Origin: Sphingomonas citricola
Lineage (GTDB): Bacteria; Pseudomonadota; Alphaproteobacteria; Sphingomonadales; Sphingomonadaceae
Assembly: GCF_019429535.1 (NCBI RefSeq)
Contig: NZ_JAHXZM010000005.1
Location: 62,001-126,000, forward strand
Reading direction: 5' to 3'
Length of the DNA: 64,000 nt
This document shows positions 30,225 to 37,653 of the stretch, piece after piece. The position numbers were made by a program, and so were the translations under genes. The notes below the pieces were generated by a model. That model ran no database searches. It had not been told where the DNA came from and worked only from the letters and a program-made list of their open reading frames with translations. Position 1 is the first letter of the stretch, and each line of letters opens with the position of its first letter.

Positions 30225-30754
30225 GCGACCTGTTCATGCGCCGCGCCGCCGAGATCAGCGACTGCGGCCTCTATCGGCACTGGCTGGAACGCGAGTGGGA
30301 CAAGGCGCTGCCGGTCCTCGTTGTCTGCATGCTCAACCCGTCGACGGCGGACGCTGAGCGCGAGGATCAGACGCTGCTCGCGCTGATCCACTTCGCGCGG
30401 CTGTGGGGCTACGGCGGACTGACGATCGTCAACCTGTACGGCTGGCGCTCGCCGCACCCCGACGAGATGAAGCGCGCCGCCGGCCGCGCGGACGAGGTCA
30501 ATCATCAGCGCCGCCGTGACGCGATGCTGGTCGCGGCCGTGATGGGCGGGAACCGCTTGCTCGTCGCTTGGGGCAACGACGGCGACTTCGAGGGCGAGGC
30601 GACCCGCTTCGCCGATTACGCAGCCGACACGGTAGGCGTCGACCTAGTTTGCCTTGGCACGACGCAGTCGGGCGCACCGAAGCACCCGATGGCACGAGGG
30701 CGCTGGCGCATACCGCGCGACCAGCAGCCGATTATCTGGAGGCAAGGGAAGTGA
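30221..30754 (+). CDS. DUF1643 domain protein
   Basis: A 177-residue protein carrying the DUF1643 signature: 'LPVLVVCMLNPSTADAERED' (the MLNPStAd motif), 'GYGGLTIVNLYGWRSPHPDE', 'LLVAWGNDGDFEGEA' and 'HPMARGRWRIP' at the end. Members are frequent in phages and genomic islands; the function is unknown, and the fold suggests a nucleotide-binding or glycosylase-like enzyme. It ends in a GTGA overlap with the AlpA-like gene. Confidence 0.82.
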   Translation: MSDLFMRRAAEISDCGLYRHWLEREWDKALPVLVVCMLNPSTADAEREDQTLLALIHFARLWGYGGLTIVNLYGWRSPHPDEMKRAAGRADEVNHQRRRDAMLVAAVMGGNRLLVAWGNDGDFEGEATRFADYAADTVGVDLVCLGTTQSGAPKHPMARGRWRIPRDQQPIIWRQGK

Positions 30755-30966
30755 GCGTTATGGGCAGGATCGAGGCGGCCGATCGGCTGCTAGGCTTGGA
30801 CGAGGTCAAGACCGTGGCAGGGCTCGGGAAGTCGATGATCTACCGGAAGATGCGCGCGGGCACCTTCCCCAAGGCCTGCAAGGCTGGCGGGGGCTCAACC
30901 CGCTGGAGCGAACGTGAAGTGCAGGCGTGGATTAACGAGCAGCTGGCGGCGCGTGCCGCCGCCTAG
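30751..30966 (+). CDS. AlpA-family regulator / excisionase-like protein
   Basis: A 71-residue protein from GTG 30751, chosen because GGAGG lies 9 bases upstream and the start overlaps the DUF1643 stop. The helix-turn-helix 'LGLDEVKTVAGLGKSMIYRK' followed by 'AGTFPKACKAGGGSTRWSER' and 'EVQAWINEQL' is the AlpA/MerR-type fold. It is the last rightward gene before the integrase region and probably regulates or directs excision. An ATG at 30760 is an alternative start. Confidence 0.78.
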   Translation: MSVMGRIEAADRLLGLDEVKTVAGLGKSMIYRKMRAGTFPKACKAGGGSTRWSEREVQAWINEQLAARAAA

Positions 30967-30972
30967 TCGTGG

Positions 30973-31806
30973 CTACGGTGCCGCCGGCGCGGGAGCCGCT
31001 ACTGATGTACTTCGCGCACGACCCTCGAACACCTTGATCAGGTTATCGCGGCGGGTATCGTAGTCGTACATGCAGTACAGGAGCCATATGCGGCTCCAGA
31101 TAGGGTCGTCGTGCGCGCATGCGTCGATCTTCAAACCGAGGCTCGCGGCCTCGATATGGTCGATTGTCGACCCATGTGAGAAGTAGGTTTCGCGAGTAGC
31201 GAGCGCGTTGACGACGGTGTCGATTTCAGCACCACTCCGGCCGTTCATCATGCCTTGGTCAAGAAGGCGAGTGGCAAGCTTTCGCGTCTGTTTCAGTGCT
31301 AACTCGGCGAGCTGTTGCAGTGGGAAGTTCGTCAGCGCAACCTGCGGTTGCACTAGCACCGTGCAGGGTATGCCGTTCAAATGGGGATCGATTGGACCAA
31401 GTTCACTCGATGGCCCCATCACGATCGTACTGGCAGCAAGGCAGATCAGCGTACCGTTGCTTTTGGCCGCGTTCGCGATGACGACGCGCAGATCTGCGAC
31501 GCGGAGCTGAAGGATCGAAATCAGCGCTTCGGTCGCGTCCGTGGCGCCGCCGTTCGTCTCGATGAGCAGGTCGACCGGTTCGTCGCCAACGTCGCTGAGC
31601 AGTTCGGTCAGGTATGCAGGATCCGCCGCGTCGATGCCCGAACCGTCGCGGAAGCGGTTCGCGAAATAAACAATGAGGCGCCGACCGGTCAGCGCCTCGA
31701 TATCTCGGATCATCTGCTGCCGAAGGTATCGATCCTTCTGGCCCACCCAATACATGGGTGATTGGGGCGGCAGGTCACTCGTACGTGGAAAGTGGCCGTC
31801 GCCCAT
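30973..31806 (-). CDS. SDH/ClpP-superfamily serine protease-like protein
   Basis: A 277-residue protein of the SDH_sah (serine dehydrogenase proteinase) branch of the ClpP/SppA superfamily. Conserved segments are 'VDLLIETNGGATDATEALIS' (the NGG oxyanion loop), 'VVIANAAKSNGTLICLAAST' (the A-x-S nucleophile segment; usually KSAGT, here KSNGT) and 'IVMGPSSELGPIDPHLNG'. The catalytic Ser is present. Such proteins often associate with membranes or degrade specific targets. It follows an apparently repressor-controlled 59-residue gene by 7 bases. Confidence 0.75.
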   Translation of the reverse strand: MGDGHFPRTSDLPPQSPMYWVGQKDRYLRQQMIRDIEALTGRRLIVYFANRFRDGSGIDAADPAYLTELLSDVGDEPVDLLIETNGGATDATEALISILQLRVADLRVVIANAAKSNGTLICLAASTIVMGPSSELGPIDPHLNGIPCTVLVQPQVALTNFPLQQLAELALKQTRKLATRLLDQGMMNGRSGAEIDTVVNALATRETYFSHGSTIDHIEAASLGLKIDACAHDDPIWSRIWLLYCMYDYDTRRDNLIKVFEGRARSTSVAAPAPAAP

Positions 31807-31813
31807 TCACGCC

Positions 31814-31993
31814 TCAAGCTGCAGGTGCGTAGTCGAGTTCTCGGCCGCGCTGATGAACGATATCGCGCATACGCGCGTAGTCGGGCTTTGCGATCTGTCG
31901 CCCTTGCACGACGTGGCCGTTAGTCGGACGGCCGCTCGACGTGGGCTTGGTCAAATCGCTGATCCGGGTGGACGCGATGACATCCCAGTCCAT
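31814..31993 (-). CDS. 59-residue protein, partner of the SDH-like protease
   Basis: Starts at ATG 31993 with GGAGAAAC directly upstream; extension to 32092 would run through the promoter and operator. The product, MDWDVIASTRISDLTKPTSS onward, is polar with a basic middle and an acidic C-terminus. No domain is recognised. Being first in a two-gene unit with a protease, it may be a regulator, antitoxin-like protein or substrate adaptor; that is inference. Confidence 0.6.
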   Translation of the reverse strand: MDWDVIASTRISDLTKPTSSGRPTNGHVVQGRQIAKPDYARMRDIVHQRGRELDYAPAA

Positions 31994-32070
31994 GAACGTT
32001 TCTCCTGTACACCCCGGTACTGACCCCCAGCCCGGCGTGGTTTCGCGGTAATGCGCGGTATGAATCACGA

Positions 32071-32100
32071 ATACAAGTGTGACCCGTCCCACACAGATAA
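32071..32100 (-). promoter_or_regulatory. promoter with repressor operator in its spacer
   Basis: On the minus strand TTATCT (32095-32100) and TTGTAT (32071-32076) flank an 18-base spacer. The spacer contains GTGTGA-CCCG-TCCCAC (plus-strand 32077-32092), one mismatch from the prophage operator core. The promoter would drive the 59-residue/protease pair and be silenced by the prophage repressor. Confidence 0.5.
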
Positions 32101-32132
32101 TGTAACGGACGGCCGAGCAAAAGGTTTAGGCC

Positions 32133-32150
32133 TGATGCGATTATGCATCA
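32133..32150. repeat. short inverted repeat downstream of integrase
   Basis: TGATGC-GATTAT-GCATCA, perfect 6-base arms. It lies in the 206-base gap between the integrase stop and the 59-residue gene and may end the integrase message or bind a regulator. The rest of 31994-32199 holds the promoter/operator and nothing else evident. Confidence 0.35.
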
Positions 32151-32199
32151 CGCTTCGCCCTCAGACTCGGGCTTATTCCGCCCTCGGACCCGTCGCGGC

Positions 32200-33594
32200 T
32201 TACCGGATCGGCCGACCCAACTGAGCCTCCGGCGGCTCAAGGCCGACGATAATCAGGTCGGCATATTCCTGCGCCAGCTCGCGCCGCCGCGGCATGTAGG
32301 CGGCGCGGTTGTACGCCGCCTCCACCTTGTTGCCCGGCACGTGCGCCAGCATCAGGTCGATCACCGCCCGGTCGTCGTCGGCGCGATTGGGCCGCTCGTT
32401 CATGATCGTGGAGAAGGCCGCGCGAAAGCCGTGCGGCACGTGACGGTTCTCGTACTTGGCGCGCTTCAGCAGCGCGTTCAACGTGTTCTCCGAGATCGGC
32501 CGATGCGAGAATCGCTCGCCGGGGAATAGCAGCGGGTACCGGCCGCTCAGCTGGTGCAGCGCGACCAGCACCTCGACGGCCTGGCGCGACAGCGGCACCA
32601 GGTGGTCGCCGCCGGCCTCTTCCTTGCGATCCCTGTCGCCCTTCATGCGCGCGGCCGGGATGCGCCAGAGCGGCGCGGGACCGTCCAGCCCCTCGAACTC
32701 GGTCCACTCGGCACCGGCGACCTCGCCCGGTCGCACGGCCGTGAGGGCGAGCAGGCGCATGGCGAACTTCGTGCCGGCGCGCGTGCGCTCTGCCTCGATG
32801 TCGGCGAGCAGCTGGCGGACGCGGGCGATACGCTCGTCGTTGTCCTGCGTGCCGTCAACGATCGACGGCTGCTTGCGCGCCTTCGGCTTCGCCTGAAGCA
32901 CCTTAGTCAGCGAGGCCGGCGCGGGGTCGACACGCGCGATGCTCGCTGCGATCGCGTAGGTGAAGATGTCGGACAGGCGCTGGCGCAGGCGGTGCGCGCT
33001 CTCGATCGCGCCGCGCTGCTCCATCGCGTGCAGCACCTCGAGGATCTTCGGCGTGTCGATGTCGGTGATCGGCAGCGCGCCGAGCGCCGGGAAGGCATCC
33101 TTGCGGAGCGACTTCAGCACGTCGTCGGAATGAACCGCCGACCAGCCGCGCACCTTCGGGTCGCTCCAGTTCGCCGCATCGCGCACGCGCGCCGCGCCGT
33201 GTTCCGCCTTCCAGGCGTCCAGCTTCGTGAGCGACCATCCGCTGCGCAGCTGGAACCACTTCTCGGCAATCTTCTGGAACGTGGCGTCGGCCGCCGCCGA
33301 TCGATCCTGCCGGGTCAGCTGCTTGACCACCGCGGGGTCGCGGCCGTCGAGCAGCAGCTTCTTCGCCGCGTCGCGCGCCTCGCGCGCCTCGCCGAGCGAC
33401 ACCACCGGATAGGGGCCGATCGTCAGCGTCTTCTGCGCTGGCTTCCCGGCCGCGTTCTTCCCGAACGTGTAATTCATCCGCCAGTGTTTTCCGCCGGCGG
33501 TGGTGACGTGGAGGAATAGCTGGCCGGTGTCGCTCAGCTTGTAGGCCTTGGCCTTCGGCTTCGCGGCTTTCACCTTCGCGTCGTTCAACGCCAT
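32200..33594 (-). CDS. int: tyrosine-recombinase integrase (P4/DUF4102 type)
   Basis: A 464-residue integrase from ATG 33594 (MALNDAKVKAAKPKAKAYKL), the usual family start. The N-terminal arm-binding DUF4102 domain spans about residues 1-90 ('KLSDTGQLFLHVTTAGGKHW', 'LTIGPYPVVSLGEAREARD'). A SAM-like core-binding domain follows, then the catalytic domain with 'ALTAVRPGEVAG' (Arg), 'HGFRAAFSTIMNE' (His-x-x-Arg) and 'LMLAHVPGNKVEAAYNRAAY' (His and nucleophile Tyr). It catalyses integration at the adjacent tRNA-Ser gene. Confidence 0.93.
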   Translation of the reverse strand: MALNDAKVKAAKPKAKAYKLSDTGQLFLHVTTAGGKHWRMNYTFGKNAAGKPAQKTLTIGPYPVVSLGEAREARDAAKKLLLDGRDPAVVKQLTRQDRSAAADATFQKIAEKWFQLRSGWSLTKLDAWKAEHGAARVRDAANWSDPKVRGWSAVHSDDVLKSLRKDAFPALGALPITDIDTPKILEVLHAMEQRGAIESAHRLRQRLSDIFTYAIAASIARVDPAPASLTKVLQAKPKARKQPSIVDGTQDNDERIARVRQLLADIEAERTRAGTKFAMRLLALTAVRPGEVAGAEWTEFEGLDGPAPLWRIPAARMKGDRDRKEEAGGDHLVPLSRQAVEVLVALHQLSGRYPLLFPGERFSHRPISENTLNALLKRAKYENRHVPHGFRAAFSTIMNERPNRADDDRAVIDLMLAHVPGNKVEAAYNRAAYMPRRRELAQEYADLIIVGLEPPEAQLGRPIR

Positions 33595-33656
33595 GGTTCG
33601 GCGCTCCATACCATGGCGTTCCTTGCGGATACCATGTGCGGTGCCATGGTACCGTG

Positions 33657-33744
33657 TGGACGCGAGTGGACGAATATGGACAACACAACCCTGTTAGAGG
33701 GCGGTTTTCCTGCGTTATCAAGGGGGGTGTGGACGGCTATGGAC
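33657..33744. repeat. phased TGGAC repeats; candidate integrase arm sites
   Basis: TGGAC occurs at 33657, 33667 and 33677, and again at 33730 and 33740, each cluster spaced exactly 10 bp. They lie between the integrase start and the tRNA 3' end, where attP arm-type sites are expected. The clusters flank a 48-base stretch with no repeats. Three TACCATG/CCATGG-type repeats at 33608-33652 lie closer to the integrase start. Confidence 0.5.
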
Positions 33745-33761
33745 GCCTATGCACTAGGTTT

Positions 33762-33852
33762 TGGCGGAGCGGGAGGGATTCGAACCCTCGATACGGTTTT
33801 GCCGTATACTCACTTTCCAGGCGAGCGCCTTCGACCACTCGGCCACCGCTCC
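33762..33852 (-). tRNA. tRNA-Ser (GGA), prophage attachment gene
   Basis: A 91-nucleotide class II tRNA. Acceptor GGAGCGG pairs with CCGCTCC, followed by G and an encoded CCA. The anticodon arm CTCGC-CTGGAAA-GTGAG gives anticodon GGA (Ser codons UCC/UCU). A long variable arm (TATACGGCAAAACCGTAT) and GGTTCGAATCC T-loop are present. Its 3' end faces the prophage integrase, so the 3' end is the probable attB core, rebuilt intact by the integrated element. Confidence 0.95.
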
Positions 33853-33931
33853 GCATATCGCTGGGTGGTGTCGCCTACCGGGCGGCGCGCGCTTGTGCAA
33901 GCCGTTGCTTGATGCGTGGCCGAGATGCAGG

Positions 33932-34888
33932 ATGCGCGGCATGCTGCACGTCCCGATCGCCGCCTTGCTTGCCGCCGCCGCCGCGACACCCACGACCCCC
34001 GCGCGACCCAGCCCGGGACAGGTCGCGCAGTCGGCGCCCGCCGGGGAGTGGACCCTGATCGCCGACGACGATCTGCTGGTGATGACGCTCGCGGGTCCGT
34101 CCGGCACGATGCGGCGGGTGATGATCCAGTTGATGCCTTCTCCGGTGTCGAGCGCGTGGGTGGCGAACATCCGTCGCCTCGCCGCGGCGCATTGGTGGGA
34201 CGCGACGAGCATCAACCGCGTGCAGGACAATTATGTCGCGCAATGGGGTGACGCGAGCGAGAAGAAGCCGTTGCCGCCCGGGCTCGGCGCGACCTCGGCG
34301 GCAGACTATACGCTGCGCTGGCGCGCGCTGCCTGCGTCGTCTGGTCCAGTGACCGAGTTGGGGACAGATGGCCGTGCCGCAGACGTCTACGCCCGTGGCA
34401 TCTTCTGGTATCGCGGTTTTCCGATGGCGACCGACGCGAAGCCGGTTTCCGACGAACGGCGCGCGTGGCCGATCCACTGCTACGGCAGCGTCGGCGTCGG
34501 ACGGAACCTGGCGCCCGATGCGGGGACGGGTGCCGAGCTTTACGCCGTGATCGGCCATGCACCGCGCCACCTCGATCGCAACATCGCGGTGGTCGGCCGC
34601 GTCATCGCTCGCATGGAATATCTCTCAAGCCTGCCGCGCGGCACGGGAGACCTCGGCTTCTATGAGAAGCCCGGCGAGCGGACCGCGATCATCAACGTGC
34701 GGATGGCAAGCGAACTGCCCGCGAACGAGCGCCTGCGATACAGCTATCTTTCGACCAGTGGCACGACATGGCCGCGCTACATCGCGGCGCGGCGTAATCG
34801 CGAGCCGCCGTTCTTCGAACAGCCCGCCGACGCCGCCGATGTCTGCAACATTCCCGTGCCGACCAGGGCCGAGCCGACCGACCGGTAA
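33932..34888 (+). CDS. exported cyclophilin-type peptidylprolyl isomerase
   Basis: A 318-residue protein. I start at ATG 33932 (MRGMLHVPIAALLAAAAATP), which gives a signal peptide; ATG 33941 is an alternative, and reading further upstream would enter the tRNA. The C-terminal half is a divergent cyclophilin: 'GIFWYRGFPMATDAKPVSDE', 'CYGSVGVGRNLAPDAGTGAE', 'LYAVIGHAPRHLDRNIAVVG' and 'RGTGDLGFYE'. It should assist folding of periplasmic proteins. It is the first chromosomal gene beyond the attachment site. Confidence 0.8.
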   Translation: MRGMLHVPIAALLAAAAATPTTPARPSPGQVAQSAPAGEWTLIADDDLLVMTLAGPSGTMRRVMIQLMPSPVSSAWVANIRRLAAAHWWDATSINRVQDNYVAQWGDASEKKPLPPGLGATSAADYTLRWRALPASSGPVTELGTDGRAADVYARGIFWYRGFPMATDAKPVSDERRAWPIHCYGSVGVGRNLAPDAGTGAELYAVIGHAPRHLDRNIAVVGRVIARMEYLSSLPRGTGDLGFYEKPGERTAIINVRMASELPANERLRYSYLSTSGTTWPRYIAARRNREPPFFEQPADAADVCNIPVPTRAEPTDR

Positions 34889-35108
34889 CGGCCGGCGGAC
34901 ATCGGCATGGCGGCCGGCGGGATCGATTGCGGTTCGCTCTCGGCTTAGGCGCGTTCAGCTAACCGCGGACGACGGCAACCGTCCGGTGTCGTTAGTTGAT
35001 TACCGATCCCGAACCTCCGCGAGGCATATGTCACCCGCCGCCTGAGTTTGCGGACCGGCCTACCGCCCGAACCTGCCCCTACGAGGGTGCGACGCAGGCG
35101 TGCGCGGG
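34889..35108. other. intergenic region between convergent genes
   Basis: 220 bases with no convincing gene. A direct repeat CGGCCGGCGG occurs at 34889-34898 and 34911-34920 just after the cyclophilin stop. No clear terminator hairpin with U-tract is seen. Confidence 0.4.
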
Positions 35109-35705
35109 TCAGCGTCCGCCGACCCAGGTGGCGACTTCGCCCGCGACCTGATTCGCTGCCTGATTGAGCGATGTCGCCGCGGACGCCGCGTCGATCGCGG
35201 ATACGGGCACGCGCGCCTCGAAGCGGCGCTTCTCGACCGCGGTCGCGTTCACGCGCGTCAGCGCGGCGTCGTAGACGACGACGGCCTGCTGCGTCGTCGC
35301 GTCGAGCCCGAACTGGCGCAACTCGCCGGCGAGATTGCCGCTCGGGTCGCTGACCGATTGCGCCGGCGAGAGCACGACGATGTTGGCCTGCGCGGTCAGC
35401 GTGTCGGACAGCAGCCGCGCGAACAGCCGCGCCGGCGGTTCGGTCCATTGCGCGTCCTTGACGTAGGCGATTGTGTCGACGCTCGCCTGTACCGGCACGC
35501 GCGCGGTGGCGAGCGCGGTCGGCACAGCCGGGGTCTGCACCACGATTGAGCGCGCATTGGCGGAGGATTGCGTCTGACCGGGTTGCGGCTGCGCGGTCGC
35601 GTTGAGCGTCAACAGCGAGGGCGGCGGCTTCGCACCGAAGCTGATGCAGCCCGACAAAGCAAGCGTGGCCGCGACAGCGGAGAGAGGGAGGAGAGAGTGC
35701 CGCAC
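35109..35705 (-). CDS. ABC-type transport auxiliary lipoprotein (PqiC/MlaB-context type)
   Basis: A 198-residue lipoprotein: the signal MRHSLLPLSAVAATLALSGC ends in lipobox LSGC. The mature part matches the ABC_trans_aux family ('PPSLLTLNATAQ' near the start, 'FARLLSDTLTAQANIVVLSP' in the middle, 'AATSLNQAANQVAGEVATWV' at the end). It lies 2 bases after the MCE gene and is the last gene of an Mla-like operon, so it probably forms an outer-membrane or periplasmic partner of the MCE ring. Confidence 0.82.
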   Translation of the reverse strand: MRHSLLPLSAVAATLALSGCISFGAKPPPSLLTLNATAQPQPGQTQSSANARSIVVQTPAVPTALATARVPVQASVDTIAYVKDAQWTEPPARLFARLLSDTLTAQANIVVLSPAQSVSDPSGNLAGELRQFGLDATTQQAVVVYDAALTRVNATAVEKRRFEARVPVSAIDAASAATSLNQAANQVAGEVATWVGGR

Positions 35706-35707
35706 GC

Positions 35708-36673
35708 TTATTTCCCCTTGTAATCCGGCAGCTTCTGCTGGCCGATCAGCGAACTCGCCCCGCCCTGCTCGACGCGTTCGGAGATCGCCGACAGCGACGC
35801 GGAAGTGACGCGCAGGTCGCGGACCAGCTGATTAATCTGCGGGATCGTCTGTTTCGAGAAGGTGGTCAGCCCCGGGCGCGCGTCGCCGATCGCGCTGTTG
35901 AGCGTGTCGGCGCTCGCCTGCGCCGATTTGATCGCGCCGTTCAGGTTCTGGATCGTCGGCTGGATGTCGTTGGCGAGCACGCCGTTGGTCGTCTGCGCGA
36001 GATTGCCGATCTGCTCCGCAGCGACGCCCGCCTGCGCGATCGCGACGCGGGTCTGCGCCAGCGTCGCTGCAATCTCCGGCCCACGGTCGGCGAGCGCGGC
36101 GGACAGGCGGTTGGTGTTGTCGAGGATGCCCGCGATCGACGCCTGATTGCGATCGGAAAGCATGCCCGTCAGCCGCTCGGTCAGCGTCGACAGCCGTTCG
36201 AGCAACTGCGGCGCGGAATTGAGGATCGCACCGAGCCCGCCGGTTTTGGTCGGGATCACCGGTTTGCCGAGCGGGCAGACCTTGTTTGGATCGGGATCGG
36301 GGCAGGTGATCGGCGGCTGCCCCTTCACCGCACCGTCGAGGCTGACAGTGCTGGTGCCGGTGAAGCTGCCCTGGATCGTCGCGGTGGTGCCGCGCAAGAC
36401 CGGCGTGTCCTGGTTCAGGCTGACGCGGACGCGGACATATTGTGGATCGGGCTGCCACAGCGAGATCGACTTCACCTGTCCCGAGGGTACGCCCGAGAAA
36501 GTCACCGACGATCCCTTGGCGAGGCCATCGACTGCCTGGCGGAAGAAGATGTCGTACTCGCGCTCCTCCGTGCCGCCGAAGCGCGCGATCCAGACGGTAA
36601 AGATCGCCAGCATCGCGAGCAGGATCAGCACGACGGCACCGACGAGGACGTGGTTCGATCGCGTTTCCATCAC
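35708..36673 (-). CDS. mlaD: MlaD family (MCE domain) lipid transport protein
   Basis: A 321-residue protein with one N-terminal transmembrane helix ('HVLVGAVVLILLAMLAIFTV', residues about 8-28), one MCE domain (about 40-125; 'VTFSGVPSGQVKSISLWQPD', 'VRVRVSLNQDTPVLRGTTAT') and a long C-terminal helical region rich in Ala/Gln/Asn (about 160-300) typical of tunnel-forming MCE proteins. It moves phospholipids across the periplasm with the adjacent permease and ATPase. The start overlaps the ATPase stop by 4 bases. Confidence 0.85.
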   Translation of the reverse strand: MMETRSNHVLVGAVVLILLAMLAIFTVWIARFGGTEEREYDIFFRQAVDGLAKGSSVTFSGVPSGQVKSISLWQPDPQYVRVRVSLNQDTPVLRGTTATIQGSFTGTSTVSLDGAVKGQPPITCPDPDPNKVCPLGKPVIPTKTGGLGAILNSAPQLLERLSTLTERLTGMLSDRNQASIAGILDNTNRLSAALADRGPEIAATLAQTRVAIAQAGVAAEQIGNLAQTTNGVLANDIQPTIQNLNGAIKSAQASADTLNSAIGDARPGLTTFSKQTIPQINQLVRDLRVTSASLSAISERVEQGGASSLIGQQKLPDYKGK

Positions 36674-37653
36674 TTGGTCCCTGTTGTGCGCGCGGCGTCG
36701 GTACGGCCGAGCGTGCGCGTCGCATCACTCACGGGCGCGCCACGCGCCGCATTGTCGGCGAACGAGCCTTGCGTGCGCTGTCCGTCGGCGAGCCGCGCGA
36801 CGTCAGTCGGACGTGCGGCGGCATCGGCATCGGCCGTTCGTGGCTGCCCCGGCCCCACATGACCTGCCCCCGCCTGTTCCTGCGCCGCCACCGCGTTGCG
36901 ACCGCGCGGGCCGTTGAAATATTCCTGGATCCACGGGTGGTCGGTCGCGAGCAGTTCGGGGATCGTGCCGACCGCGATCACCTTCTTGTCGGCGAGCACC
37001 GCGACGCGGTCGCAGATGGCGTAAAGCGTGTCGAGATCGTGCGTGATCAGGAAGACGGTGAGGCCGAGTGTGCGCTGCAACCCTTGCGTCAACTGATCGA
37101 ACGCCGCCGCGCCGATCGGATCGAGCCCGGCAGTCGGCTCGTCGAGGAACAGCAGTTCGGGATCGAGCGCGAGCGCGCGTGCCAGCCCGGCGCGCTTCCG
37201 CATGCCGCCCGACAGCTCCGCCGGGTATTTTGGCCCGGCATCGGCGGGCAGGCCGGTCATCACGACCTTGTACGACGCGATCTCGTCGAGCAGCGCGAGG
37301 TCGAGATCTGGGTAGAACTCGCGTAGAGGAACCTGCACGTTCTCGGCGACGGTCAGCGTCGAGAACAGTGCCCCCCCCTGAAACAGCACGCCCCAGCGTT
37401 TGCGGATGTCGAGCGTCTCGGTCTCGTCGCGGCCGAGCGTTGGTTCGCCGAACACTTCGACCTCGCCAGCCTCGGGGGTCTGCAACCCGATGATCGAGCG
37501 CATCAGCACCGATTTGCCGGTGCCCGATCCGCCGACGACGCCCAGGATCTCGCCGCGCCGGACCTCTAAGTCGAGGCCGTCGTGGACGGTCTGTTCGCCG
37601 AAGCGGTTGCGCAGCCCCTTGATGCGGATGATGTGATCGTCGGCGTCCGCCAT
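36670..37653 (-). CDS. mlaF: Mla-type ABC transporter ATPase
   Basis: A 327-residue ATPase from ATG 37653, which overlaps the permease stop (TGATG). Walker A 'GGSGTGKSVL' is near residue 43, the Q-loop 'FQGGALF' near 95, signature 'LSGGMRKRAG' near 150 and Walker B 'LLFLDEPTAG' near 173, with the switch His in 'LITHDLDT'. The C-terminal 75 residues are an Ala/Arg/Thr/Gln-rich disordered tail absent from E. coli MlaF. It powers phospholipid transport for outer-membrane asymmetry. Confidence 0.9.
   Translation of the reverse strand: MADADDHIIRIKGLRNRFGEQTVHDGLDLEVRRGEILGVVGGSGTGKSVLMRSIIGLQTPEAGEVEVFGEPTLGRDETETLDIRKRWGVLFQGGALFSTLTVAENVQVPLREFYPDLDLALLDEIASYKVVMTGLPADAGPKYPAELSGGMRKRAGLARALALDPELLFLDEPTAGLDPIGAAAFDQLTQGLQRTLGLTVFLITHDLDTLYAICDRVAVLADKKVIAVGTIPELLATDHPWIQEYFNGPRGRNAVAAQEQAGAGHVGPGQPRTADADAAARPTDVARLADGQRTQGSFADNAARGAPVSDATRTLGRTDAARTTGTK

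Noticed and set aside
1-33700. Insertion sequences or transposases within the prophage
   Set aside because: No transposase-like protein or terminal inverted repeats with target duplications were seen; the only recombinase is the tyrosine integrase.
33761-33931. Extension of the cyclophilin gene leftward into the tRNA
   Set aside because: The extra 57 codons overlap the tRNA-Ser gene and remove the signal peptide from the N-terminus.
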